Source: Punica granatum
Lineage: Eukaryota > Streptophyta > Magnoliopsida > Myrtales > Lythraceae
Assembly: GCF_007655135.1 (NCBI RefSeq)
Contig: NC_045127.1
Coordinates: 7,077,001-7,141,000 of the forward strand
Direction of reading: 5' to 3'
DNA length: 64,000 nucleotides
Under the pieces are notes generated by a model, which was not told where the DNA came from, made no database searches, and saw only the letters and a list, made by a program, of their open reading frames with translations. Positions 49,945 to 61,888 of the stretch are shown here, piece after piece. Each line of letters starts with the position of its first letter. The stretch's first letter is position 1. The position numbers were made by a program, and so were the translations under genes.

Positions 49945-50177
49945 TTCATCGAGGAAGGGAATGACGTCGTTTTTGCCAATTTGGGAGGTCATTAATGGAG
50001 TTAGGTCCAGCTCAGCCGCCACGTGAGATTTTCGTCACGGTTGACACGTGCAAGAAGACAGCAAGACTAAAACATCTGACGGAATGGTGATTCAGGGACT
50101 AAAACCGAGGTAAAAATTTTTGAGGGACCAAACTTTTAGCATTGGTATCTTTTAGGGACCAAAAGCATACATGACTC
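49945..50177 (-). repeat. Right TIR of the MULE
   Basis: Inverted partner of 44279-44511. It ends GTATGC..TGAC..C and lies next to the AAAGAAAAA target copy. It probably drives the transposase gene. Confidence 0.9.
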
Positions 50178-50764
50178 AAAGAAAAATCTAAGTTTACAAT
50201 TTTAAATGTACCCTGCACATTTCTCTCCATTAAATCTGATTTGATGGTTTAGGAACAGATTTTGTCGGGGAGATGGGATGTCTTGTGGGGCTACATCTAG
50301 GGTTTAATTTCATTATATTGTGTGCGTGCCAAAATTCTATGGCTCCTAATAACCTAATAACCTAACATGTAATTTGTACTTGTAAATATAAGGCGAGCTA
50401 TTTTCACCGGACAATCCAATTCTTGTACCAAATAGAAAAATTGTAATGAGATATATAATTATGACCACAATTTAAACTTTGGATAATGATAAGGACTATG
50501 ATCCAAAAAAATGAAAAAAATAAAAAAAGAGTCTATTAAAGCATATAAAAGATCATCATCTAACAACTTGAACTTTTAAATTGAACATGAGTTAAATTAT
50601 TAATTTATATCCGTCTTTCCTCTGAATGAATGCAAAATGACACCATAACATGAAGACACTTAATGGAAAGCAAGCCTCCGTGGTTCCCTTGGGACACCGT
50701 GCACACGCCTAAGTCATCGGGTCGCACCGTTCACTCACTTTCTCTCTTTGGGACGATCGAACCA

Positions 50765-51065
50765 TTGTAAGTTTTTGTATTTAGTTTTAGAATTGAGTTG
50801 AGTTGAGTTTTGATTTTAATTAGTTTGTAATGATTGTATTGTTGAATTATGAGAAAAAGTGTGAAAAAAATAATGAATAGTTGAGAGAAAATAATGATTA
50901 AGTAATGATTGTGTAATTGTGAAAATAATAATAAACAATTGAGAGAATTTAATATTAAAAATTGAATTGAATGGTTAAAAAATTGAAAAAAAAAGTAATA
51001 ATTATATTGTTGAATTGAAAATAAATAGAGTTAAGTTGAGTAGAGTTGAAATTATTTTTGAAATA
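50765..51065. repeat. MITE family A copy
   Basis: Contains TTTAGTTTTAGAATTGAG, GAGTTGAGTTGAGTTTTGAT, TTGTATTGTTGAATTATGAG and GAGAGAATTTAATATTAAAA in the family order. The extreme ends are worn. It is the uninterrupted version against which the nested copy at 38505 can be compared. Confidence 0.65.
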
Positions 51066-52170
51066 AAACTCACCGAGTCTAGAAGACACCATAAAATTTC
51101 TGGTGAAGGAGTGACAAGCGAGTGATGACGTTGGCATCAGATTCCACGCCATGGGCCCCTTCACGTCTACTTGGTGGGGAGCCGATGACCACGTGATGTT
51201 CGGCCCACAAGCGGGCCTGATTTGCTCTGCTCCCCCGCTGGTCCATTGTTGGGGTCATGGCAAACCCTTTGTGGTACCGTTCATAATAATCCATTCAAAT
51301 ATGAAACCAATCTACACATATCTTACCTAAGCACATCAGTCCATATATATCTGATTACTTGCACAGATCAACTATGGATGGCTAATTGACGATTTCCAGC
51401 AGCTAAAATGAGTCCGATCAACTCCGGGGGCCTAAAATCATGAAGAGAAGCCGAACCAGGATGCCGTTGCAATGTGGTCCCCCTGCCTCTCCCTTGGATT
51501 TAGGAATGGCCATGAGGGGAATCGTAGAGATGGAATCAAAGCAGAGCGGCGATGGAGGGAAAATGAAGTGTTGGAAGAGAAAATGATATACTTGAGGGAA
51601 ACAAGTAGTATGTATTCCTTAGAGACTGATTTCGGGTATGCTCCGAGACCTGTCCGACTCTTGTGAACGAGTCAGATCTCTCGAGCCTATGGCTCGTGGT
51701 TATAACTCTGCCTGCTCCTTGCTGGGGCCATTCTGATCCTTATTTTGCACAGCGTTTTTATTCCCTTGTGGTTTGTGTGTACGAGAATCGGCAAACCAAG
51801 CAAAGAACGAGCCAAGCAATGAATGTAAGTTACAGGGCGACAGTTACTACGTAGAAGTTAGAAATCATGTCCTGCTCACTTAACCATATTACATCGAAGG
51901 CAAAAAAGATTGGAGCAATTGACAAACACGAGCTCATGCATCTCTCTTTGTTACAACTTATAGCAAGCAAAAAAAAAAAAAAAAAAAACCCTCTTTCTTC
52001 CGTGTAGTCAATAAACAGCTTATCGCGACAAGGAGCCATGCGAAATTCAACTTCTGCAGTTGAACCTTTAAGGAATAATAATATTAACATAACAAATTGG
52101 ACCGGGGAGGTCCCATCTCTTTTCCAACCGAGGAAACATCTCTATATATGCTCTGCAAATTCTCGAAGAC
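51066..52170. other. Intergenic region 3' of the FPP gene
   Basis: A GC-richer patch at 51079-51294 has an open minus-strand frame of 71 codons, and 51472-51666 has a plus-strand frame of 65 codons. Neither matches a family I know and neither has partner exons. A 20-base A run lies at about 51969-51988. The last 100-300 bases before 52170 are probably the FPP 3' untranslated region. Confidence 0.45.
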
Positions 52171-55100
52171 CTAGTGACTGTTCTTCCCTTTCGAGGAGAA
52201 GAATCTGCTGAACCCTCTTGACTGTTTCTCGGGCGTCGTAGTGGACGAGGAAGATGAGGATCCTGACAAGGAAGGCCTATGCTTCGAATTCTTGGCATTG
52301 GCTGGAGGAGATCTCAGAATGTCTGGCTCGGCATCGGATTGGCTCCATAGGGAACTGAGAAGGTCTGGGTTGGACGAATCAGCACCATCCAGCTCTCCAT
52401 GATCGAGTTCTTGCAGTTTGTCGCTGCTACTTGTGGGCTCATCCTCGCCCTTTTGGCTCCCTCCCCCAATTGACGTTCTACTGAGGTCTGCTTGGGGATG
52501 CAGCGCCTTCAATTGTCTCCCGAGAACAAATATGGTCTCTTGGCATTCTGCCAACTTCTCTGCTGCAGCTGCTAGCTCTCTCTCCTGTATGATAGGAAAA
52601 TTATAGATATTAACTTCCATGCTGAATCATCTAAGTAGATAACACCTTGCCACCATGACCAAATGAATTTATAATCAGACACCAGCCGCACGACCAGTAA
52701 CCATTCATAGGTCACAAGAAAGATATGAACTCATTTTGTGCGGGGACAAATGTTCGGGACATAATGGGGTCAAGCAATTTCCTGCTCACCTGTTTGGTTT
52801 GCAGGTCGGCTTCAGTCTCCGGCAAAGAAGTCAACCTGCAAAAAAGATAGTAAAGTAGCAGTCAGAAACTGAGAATTATCATAATCAACCCTGCCATATA
52901 TTGTACCGAATGATTACAATATTGCGAAAAGGAGAAAAGAAAGCAAGATGAAACATTTGCCCAAGGGTTTGTTTGCATAAATCTACCCAACTAGTAATAC
53001 ATGTAAAAAGCCAAGCAAGAAGAAACTCATTGAAGGGGGTAAAGAGAGAAGAGGTGCTAACCTTGTTAACTGCTCTTCGAGATCTTTACATCTGGTCAAA
53101 GTATCCTGATGATTCACCTTTTCCTCCTCAAGGTCATTGCTCAAAGTCTCTGTTTTAGTTCGCAGAAGGTTCACCTCAGTTTCTAATTCCTGTGTACGCA
53201 CTTCAAGAGACCTGTATGACTCAGCCATACATTTTAGCTGAGTCTCAGACAAGCTATTTGACTTTTGAGCAGATGCGAGCTGCGATTTAGCTTCCGCGAG
53301 CAGCTGCTCAGTCTCTCGTAGTTGAGACTTCATCATCTCCAGATTCTCCGTTGATCTAGCCAAATTTAGAGCCATGTTATCTTTCTCTGACTTCAGTTGC
53401 TCGTAATCCTCCATTGAGACTTTACATGACACAGCAGCCTCTCCAAAACTTGAGACTAAATTACCGCAATCTGGAATCTCGGGATTAGAGGTTGGATCAG
53501 AGATATTGACAGAGCTGCTGCGATAGCACTCCATTGAAGAATCCTGAGGAGCCGCCTTATTCTCAGGCAATGCAACCTTGTCTATGCAATGGGGACTGTT
53601 AATTTCCGACTCAGCACCCTTGTAGCCCAGAATGTTAAATTTAAGCTCACTGACCTTAGTTAAAACTCGTGAAAGCTCGTGAACAAAGTCTAACAAACCC
53701 ATGCTACCACAGAGAACTCTGTCATAGGTGGCAGAGAACTCCTCAATTTGTTGTCTTAGTGCATCACCATGAGGAGATATGACGTGGACTGCCGTAGCTT
53801 CTTTGCCTAGAAACAGTACAAAGTCACGAATATGAGAAATAGCAGAAGCCAAATCTTGGCTAATTGTCTGAACAACCTCTGAGGGTAGCTTAACATCTTG
53901 GGCCAAACCGACCTCCTTCTGTGCACTAATGTCCACATCTGCAGGACAAGTTTCCGTATTGCAATTAGGTCCAGCATATCCATTCACATTTGACTTAGAG
54001 CTCTCCTGCAAATCCTGAGATGCATCCTGCACAGCTTGAGTGATATCATCCAAAAGTTTCCTTATCTCATTCTCCTTGGACATCAACTCAAATATTGAGG
54101 AGATCTTGGTTCGCAACTTCATCAATGGCAGCTGATCTTCATGATTCACAGCTGACAGTTCCACACCCAAAGACTCCTGATTTTCCAGGGATGCTCGGCC
54201 TTTGCTACTGATGATCTCTTCCGCCTTACTTTCAGAACCATCTCCAATGGAGGTGATTCCATTTGAATCTGCTGTTGAACATGCCAACTTCTCCATCTCT
54301 AAGAAGTCATCCATAAGTTCCAAGTCATGCACGCTATCAACTTTGTTTGATCGTCCAGGGCCCTTGTCCTTCTTAATCTGAGAGACATCGGAGACCAAGC
54401 TAGTGGCCCACGACTCAGCACAACTCCTCGCATCATCGTTTCCATCTTCTGACACGGATGTCAAGCTCAGAGGATTGCTGGCATTATGACTTAAGGAACC
54501 ATCAGCTGGGATCCGGACGACAGATTTAGGTGAACTTTTATCTTGACTGCTCAACTGTGGCTGTGCTTCCAGCATCTGAAGCCTGTTGGTCATCTGAGCA
54601 CACATGTTCCTCGAGGCCAGTAATTCGCTGTTACGCTTTGCCAAAGCTTCTTTAAGCATCTTTGTCTCCTCTTCCATGGCTAGTAACCGTTCTGTTAGGA
54701 ATTCATTCTCCTTGTGGAACTTCTGCACACTGTCAAGAGAATCAGCCACATGAGAAAGGTGAGGACTGGGAGGCTTTACAGGAGACCTCTTCAGTCTAGA
54801 GTCTCCGTACTCTCGCCCTAAACTCTCCACCTCTAACTTCATCTGGGCAAGAGCTGCAGGACCTGGCAATCTCTTGCGCACTAAACCACGTAGTCTTTGG
54901 CACTCTGCCTCTAGCTTAGCAATCTTTTTGACACCCTCCATGTGCTGCTTGTTGGCAGCTTCCGCGGACCTCACGCTCATGTTCTTCTCTTCATTTCGGA
55001 TATCAAGCTCTTTCGTGACCACATGAAGCTCATACTTGAGCGAATTTATTTCTCTCTCACATGACTCAATATTACTTTTCAAAATCTCTATTTCGGCCTC

Positions 55101-56866
55101 AGCCCGTGATTTTTCCTCACTTATTTGGATAAGCATGTTTGAGCGCTCTTGCAAAGACCTTGATAGCGCCGCATTTTCAGCAGCAGAGCGGAGGAGTTCT
55201 TGGTCAAGATTACCTATTTTTGCTTCTAGGTCATGCTTAATTTTTTCACACTGCTTGGTTTTAGTGAGAACAACATCCTGCAACTTCTGTTCATGCTCTT
55301 CCTTCAGATTCCGTATCTGTCTCATGCATTCTTTGAGGGCCCCATCTAGATGCGCTGCACGGTCTTCAGCAGTAAGCTTAGAAAGTGTTACAGACTCTAG
55401 GTGATTCTTCAATGCCAAGGCTTCTGCTTCAGCCTTTTCCCAGCCTGCGGCATCAGCTAGAATGTCAAGTATGGCACAAACAATGGAAAATCCCATGCAA
55501 CATATCAGCAATCCTTTTCGTGTGTCATATATGCAAGATACCTGAAACTGCTTCCTCAGCAACCTTGGCATGCTGCTTCGCCAGGTTGTCCTTCGCAGTT
55601 ATCTCCGCATGGGCAGAAGTCAATTGTTCATCCAATTCCTTCATATGCTCTTCCATTGTCTGAATCTGTTCTTCATTAGACCGTACTTGCTCCTCCAAAC
55701 CAGATAAGTGAGAATATTGCTCAACAGAAATTTGAACATAGCTTGGTTTTTTGTAATTTTCCTGTCCATGCAAAAGAAAACAATTCATAATGGAACTAAA
55801 AGAAGTTACACGATGAAGTTGACGATTGTCATGCAAGCTAAAAAATTGGAATTACAATCTCTCCGCATTATAGAATTAGAATACAAAGACATTGGGCTTG
55901 AGCAGATGCATACGACAAGCAAATGCATGCATGTATTAAAGCTTCGACCTTTTAGTAAGAAATAAGAGAAAACAACAATAGGCACATAAGAATGTAAGCA
56001 CTGAAAAATTGCCTGGTCAAAGATTCATGTGAAATATTAACGCATGATAATATTTCCTCCTCCCCTTGTCTATAAATATGAGAAAGCATTAATTGTAGTA
56101 TTAGGAGGCATAGAATTGTTAACTCCACAAAGTCACTATAATATTTGGAAGAAATCAACACAGTCCGGGTTTGCTCCTTTCTGTCTCAAAAATGATGTAT
56201 GAAAAGAAACACAAGAAACACATTACATAGGTTTTGTTAAGATTGTTGGAGCAGTTGCAGGGAACCAGAGTTTCCACCATGTCTTGTTAAAAAGTATACA
56301 ACGGAAAAGGATGGGTAGGCTTTGCACCAAATGGGAAAGTATATTATAACTGTGTAACTTTGTTTGACAAAACAGCAACATAGGTAAAGGAAGACTACTT
56401 GAAGAAGAAATTTCAAAAGAAGCCATTTCAGAACATCTTAAGGTGTGGGTCAGTACTTCAGTCTGATAGTGACACTGCAAGATCTCAATTTGTTGCAGGA
56501 CTCTATCCGGGTGAAAGGCTATGCATTCAGAAGAAGTCTTCCAAGCATCGTCAAGTACTAAATGCTAGATGGGAAACAGATGACAAGGACGCAAAAATGA
56601 GGAAAATGGACTTGTAGAAGTAGTCACTTTATGTGTATCGAATTAATAAATGACAACATAACATTCCCCAAAAATGGAAATAGTAATGGTAGTTTAATCA
56701 TCAAAATGTTAAGAATTTTCGATTAATAACTTAATCCAACCTGATCGCTCTGTGGTTTAGCTGGAGCTGAAGCAGCAGCAGCTGAGTCTAATAGAGCCGC
56801 GGCTTTCTCGGCCGCTGCCTTATCCGATGAAGATTTCCTCTTCCACGGCCAACTCCGTTTATCCAT
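52171..56866 (-). CDS. FPP4: Filament-like plant protein (FPP4/FPP6 type)
   Basis: Five coding exons, in transcription order: 56866-56741, 55761-55542, 55444-53062, 52835-52790 and 52584-52171. All junctions are GT-AG and phases agree, giving 1,062 residues. The N-terminus MDKRSWPWKRKSSSDK followed by an Ala-rich stretch, and the Ser-rich C-terminus ending FSRFFSSKGKNSH, are hallmarks of the family. Long heptad-rich coiled coils fill residues 43-320, with further coiled coils before the tail. The invariant block LRGLVRKRLPGPAALAQMK lies near residue 300. FPP proteins (DUF869) were found as partners of the nuclear-envelope-associated MAF1 and resemble filament proteins; related members affect microtubules in xylem vessels. 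Arabidopsis FPP4 is about 980 residues and FPP6 about 1,050. The symbol rests partly on SAUR synteny and could be another FPP number. Confidence 0.93.
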
Positions 56867-56884
56867 CTCCGGCAGTCAAATGAA

Positions 56885-57860
56885 CACTGCAAGGAGCAGG
56901 AAGAAAATCGAGTCAGGCACGTAACCAGATCAGATAACCATGAGCTTTGACTCAATTCCCAAATCAGCCCTCAACATGTGCAAGCAAGTTCTGACATTGA
57001 CAGCAGAGGACCACGAGAGATCAGATCAAAAGCTTTTTTTGTGGACAAAAGGATCTGATAATCCCGCATATCGTTCACGAAGGAGCTCGAAAAGACAATC
57101 GCCGATGATGACAGTGACAAGCGAACAATGAACATCATAGCTGCTGATTATCTTAATTGGAAGTGAAGAACTGATGTAAGAGCATGAATTTGGTAATCAG
57201 AACACAAAAGAAGAAGACTGAAACCGAAATTTGCGTGACCAAGTCGAGAAAAGAAGACAAACTTCAGCATCACGCACTAAATCGAGCGAATGCCGACACC
57301 GACGGACCAAAAAAGGCAACGAGCTGAAACTGGAAAACCTCACCGACAGAGAAATGGAGTGAAGAAACAGTCTTCACTTTGATGAGCAAGTCACAGTCTC
57401 TCTCACACAAACGACCTGAGACGCTTTCCGTAAAACAGGAAACCACTACAAAGGTACGCTTGAGCACCTCTCTCTACGTCAGCGTCTCACTCAACCGCCT
57501 TACAGAGACGCGACTGATTGGGGAAATGCAGAGGTCAGAGGACTCCGAACTCGTTAAAACCGGACTCACCGGACAAAATGCAGCTCCGGCAGTAAGCGGT
57601 GAGGACTTGATGAACTGGAGACAGAGGCCAGCAATGGAGATCTGAAATTGAGGCCGGCGGGACAGGCAATTGATGGGATGCTTCTTCCTCGATTGCGCGA
57701 CTCGCTGGAGCTCTCTTCCGCGACGATGGCGGTGGCGAGCGTGGCGGAGGAGGTGGTGCTGGTGCTGGTGGTTGAAATGAGATATTCCGACTTAGGTGTC
57801 ACTCAAGTGGGGGGAGAACGTTGGAGAAGTAGAGAAGCTCCAAACGATGGCCTTTAAATT
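56885..57860 (-). promoter_or_regulatory. FPP 5' untranslated region and promoter (probable leader intron)
   Basis: A good acceptor (TTGCAG, minus strand, at about 56887) lies 20 bases upstream of the FPP start codon. A possible donor, GTGAGG, lies near 57343, so a leader intron of about 455 nt is likely. The GC-richer, CT-rich stretch 57345-57860 would be leader exon plus core promoter. Short open frames there on both strands are not genes. This is inference only; a cDNA would settle it. Confidence 0.45.
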
Positions 57861-60358
57861 ATTATTGTTTCGTCCATTGATGAAATATTAATAAATAAAT
57901 AAAAAGGACTGAAAGAGAAGCATAAAATTTAATTGAATATTTGTTGTGTTTCTTTGCGAACAAATTAGTGGGAAGACAAACAACGTGATTGTTGAAGTGA
58001 TTTGGTACATAATTCGTTTAAGTGTGGTCTCGGATCAAAATCTTATGAATGAAGAGAATCTATATCGGTAGTGATTTACTTTTAAATGAGCGTTTCGGTT
58101 CGTCCTAAACTAGTCGATACCGATTGAATTTTGAGGTTTCAAGTAGTGCATATCGAAAAAAATCAGTGACAAGACCGATTCACGTGATTATAGACTTGTT
58201 TTCCTTGAATAAAATTTTGAATTCGAGTATTAGGAGAATCTGGGGGGATTTAGCTCGAACCGGAGTCGCCTTTAGGCACATATACTTGGGGGTGACATCG
58301 AAAAAAGAATGAATCACGAGCCATAATATATTTAGTGCAGTTAACAAATTATGCTACCAGTGAATAAATATCAAGATATAAATTCTACGTTAAAACGTGA
58401 ATTAGTCTCAGCTTATTACTTGATGATCCATAGTTTTCATTAAAAAAAAAAATTGTTTGGGGGGGGGGGGGAGGAGAGGGGCAAGAAATGACGGTGGGGA
58501 AGGGAAGCCCCCCCAGGGAATCCGGGGCACGCTTGTGGCGGAAGCAAGAACACCATAGAGATAGAGAAGCGGTGGGGGTGTGAGCTGTATCCGACATTTG
58601 GGGTGGGAGTGGGAAAGAGAGAGTTTTGATTATTATTATTTTTCTTTTCTTTTCTTTTTCTTGTTAAAAAAAAAACCGCAAATTTGGACCACCGTCGTTC
58701 ACTCTCTCCAGCTCATAACCGTAGTGTTGTGTTGCGTGTGCGTATTTCTTTTGGAAAATATAATAATTCCCAAATAAATGAATTTTAATTTTAAGAAAGT
58801 TTTTTAAAAAAGGATAATTTGATTACAGTTTCTATTCTATTTCTACCGATCAAGCTTTGCATGGCAAAAGAGCGGATCCAATCTTCACCATATATATATA
58901 TATATATATATATAATTATAAGATGTGTACTGGCATTTTCAGGGATTGCTGGCTTTGCCATTGTCATATATATATATATATACACGATTGTTAAAGGAGA
59001 ACCCTAAAAAACAATAGTCACAACCGCTATTTCAAAAGTGCCGAAAATAAACCGAGTACATATGAAGGGGATTTAGTTCTTTTTCCTTTTATATATGTGA
59101 TAAATAGTATCCGAATCAGTTTGCACGTATATTGATTAGTTTATTATTTGGACAAGTCAAAAGTGGACTATTCACGTTCATACTAGAGAATTCATAAGTA
59201 AATTTGTAACTTAATTAAGCCAAACTCATTATGATTAACTAGAATTTTTAGTTTGTCGTATGGATTTTATAACGAATAAGAAGAAACATAAATTTGAGTT
59301 TTTTTTTTGGCTGGAGCATAAATTTGAATATTCGATTTTATTGTGTATTAGAATTGACATAAACTCGCCCATTTGTGATCATCCCTAGAGAATAATATGT
59401 AGGTGGAACGATAGGTGGTGCATTATTCAAATCCACATTAACAAAGAAAATGATGTAGATTTACATTGGGCATGTGTGTATAGATTATAGCGAGGATATG
59501 TGTCCCAAATTTTAGAAATCATAATGTTCCCTAAATATGCTACCTAGCCTATATAGACCCTAGGGGGAAAAAAATAGTAATTTGACCTTTCATGTTAAGC
59601 CACCGAATAATCCAAGTGTCAAATTGATGAATTTTAATGTTATAACAACATATTGTCAAGGAAGAAGAATGATTCAAAGATGACTTCCATTTGAGAAGTG
59701 CTATATTTATGCCAACTTCGATCGATCGAGCGAAATACTCCCAGAGACAGTCGGGCATTTATTATAACATCGAGGGAGTTGGAGCTCATTCGGCATAAAC
59801 ATCTCGGAGGAAAAATCATTTTCCATCTCGGTTCAATAGATCATAAATAGATAAGGTGCCTTTTTTTTTCTTTCTTTTATTAATGATGATTAATTATGAT
59901 TCTGCGAAAGAACATTAAAGAATTTAAATTAAGAGCTGCCCTTTTCCATCCACCAACTATCATTGGTTTTGATTATATCTCTATCAAACCGTGCATTACA
60001 AGGGAAATTAAAGTTTCAACAAATTGTTGTACAATCACCATCTGCTATATTTAGATTCCATTAATTCTTCTTAAATGCAAGGAAGCACGGCTCAAGATGA
60101 TAGCCTATTGAAAATGAAAACGAGATAACGAAAAGGAGAGAGAAAAGAGTTTGTGGTTAGGGTTCTTATTAAAGGAGTTAGATGAGTAATATCGTTAAGC
60201 TCCATGAGTTTGTAACACAGTATTGACTTCTTCTTTTTTTTTACATGTATCAGGTCATATTCAATAGTTCAATAGGTCACGACTGATTCAGATTTAAAGT
60301 AGGCAAACTCTTATAATCGTGGATTTTTTTTCAGCCATAAGACTTAGACCCGTAATTC

Positions 60359-60541
60359 CAAGGGGTTTGGTCTAATGGTTAAGGAGGAGCTTGTGTATCC
60401 GCCAATCCCGGGTTCGAAACCTCTTGAGGCCACTAGAACGCATTTAACGTGATTATCCGATATGTCCGTTGCAGGAGCTTCACGGAGCCCCGAAAATTAA
60501 TTGGAGGAAGCTCGGACACCCCGGGTCACCCAAAAAAATAG
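60359..60541 (+). mobile_element. tRNA-derived SINE
   Basis: TGGTCTAATGG (60368-60378) fits the pol III A box, and GGTTCGAAACC (60411-60421) is a near-perfect B box, 32 bases apart as in tRNA genes. The sequence does not fold into a tRNA acceptor stem. It continues for another 110 bases of unrelated body (GGAGCTTCACGGAGCCCCG and so on) and ends in an A run at about 60533-60539. This is the standard SINE layout. No clear target duplication was found. Confidence 0.8.
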
Positions 60542-61706
60542 AAGATAGATTCGTGACATTACTTATGAAAAAGAAGCGTCAAACCACCTGAACTGAATCA
60601 ACCATTATTGGTATAACATAGGATTTATTACTTTCTTTTCTCGAATAAAAATGTGAAGACATGTGTTGAGAGTTTGTTATCATACATCGAAAAATTAATT
60701 AATTAGAAAATCACAAGCTTATAAGAGACCGAGTACCATAACTCATCGGTTTAAGTTTTTTGGTTGGAGATGGGTCCAATAATTTATAAGCCCGGTGAAG
60801 ATTATACAACATGGAACTAGGTTGAGTCCTATGGCATTGATCTACATCTCAGCTCAATTAATACCATTAGGTTCAGCTGATGTTACTCGAATATCATTTC
60901 TGAAGCCAGCTTGTTGGTGGCAGATATTTTATAAATGGTTAATTCCCTTTTGGTAGATGTGCACCTTTGAGCTGAATGCACTTCTAAAGTAAAAGGATAC
61001 AACTTAAATTTAAAAGGAAGACATGCTAGGGCATGCCGTAGCTACAAACTTGGTATTGGAAGGCAAAAGCTATTTAATTAAAGTAGGAGTAATTAATAAA
61101 GTTGAAGGCTGCATAAACCATCACAAGAGTAAGTACTAATAAAATAAAAAAAAGTGCATATGTTAATGGTAGATTGAACCGATAATTGATTGAGACACGT
61201 GTAAAAGTGTCATATTATCAATATGTTTTATAAAAGGGGAAAAAAAAGACTGGTTTGGTTTCAATTGTCACATATGTAAAAATTGGTTTTCTAGTATTAA
61301 GCTTCAGTTGTAAAGTATAAGCTGATCTCCAATAATCAAATTACGATTATTAGGGTTAGGTAATTTCTTAAGGGATTCTGCTTTGAATTGTGCGGAAAAT
61401 AATACGATGCCTTGTCTATAGCTGCAGGTAGCTAAGCTAGCTAGGTATTAGGGCTGAGCCTACATAGGTAAAACTTGAGTTGGATCTGTGGCTGCTGTTT
61501 GATGAGACAGCTAACGTAAAGTCTACAGATGCATTCAGCATGCAGTCCTCCACCTCTCCTAAGATTGGATTCTCCCAAATTGACAAGGTTATATTGGATT
61601 CCTCGTTTTTTTTTTTTAAGCTTATTCAGTGCTGGTCTGTACCCGTTCGAGGCTCAAATAAACATAAAATCGACTGTTAAAGTACACATAATCGACTGCA
61701 TTCTAA

Positions 61707-61888
61707 GGGGCCGTTTGGATTCAGAGTTAAAGTTACTTTAATTTTGATTTTGATTTTGATTGTGGAAAATGACAAATGAGATGTGATTATAAATTTGATT
61801 TGAAAAACGTGTATTTTTGTTGTATAGTGTGTTGAGTTCAAGTTAAAGTTAAAGTTAAAATTAAATTTCTTATAAAACAAACTAGGCC
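61707..61888. mobile_element. PIF/Harbinger-type MITE, 182 bp
   Basis: Flanked by TAA (61704-61706 and 61889-61891). Ends are GGGGCCGTTTGGATTCAGAG and inverted TTTATAAAACAAACTAGGCC-like sequence. The interior (TTTGATTTTGATTGTGGAAAA, GACAAATGAGATGTGATTAT, AACGTGTATTTTTGTTGT) matches the nested MITE at 38552, so the two belong to one family. Confidence 0.85.

Larger units (their letters stand above)
44279..50177. mobile_element. Full-length Mutator-like element (MULE) with two genes
   Basis: Long terminal inverted repeats (44279-44511 and 49945-50177) begin GAGTCA and share a long run of blocks, among them ACTTTTGGTCCC, ACCATTCCGTCAGATGTTTT and ATCTCACGTGGCGGCTGAGC. A perfect 9-bp direct repeat, AAAGAAAAA, lies at 44270-44278 and 50178-50186. 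Inside are a MuDR-type transposase gene on the minus strand, broken by stops, and a small GRF zinc-finger gene on the plus strand, intact. The two genes are convergent, each starting near its own TIR, the same arrangement as mudrA and mudrB in maize MuDR. The element lies between the SAUR and FPP genes. Confidence 0.95.

Noticed and set aside
51079..51294. 71-codon minus-strand frame with coding-like composition
   Set aside because: No family match and no continuation; it runs into a MITE.
55036..55404. Plus-strand 122-codon frame
   Set aside because: Antisense shadow of the FPP coiled-coil exon.
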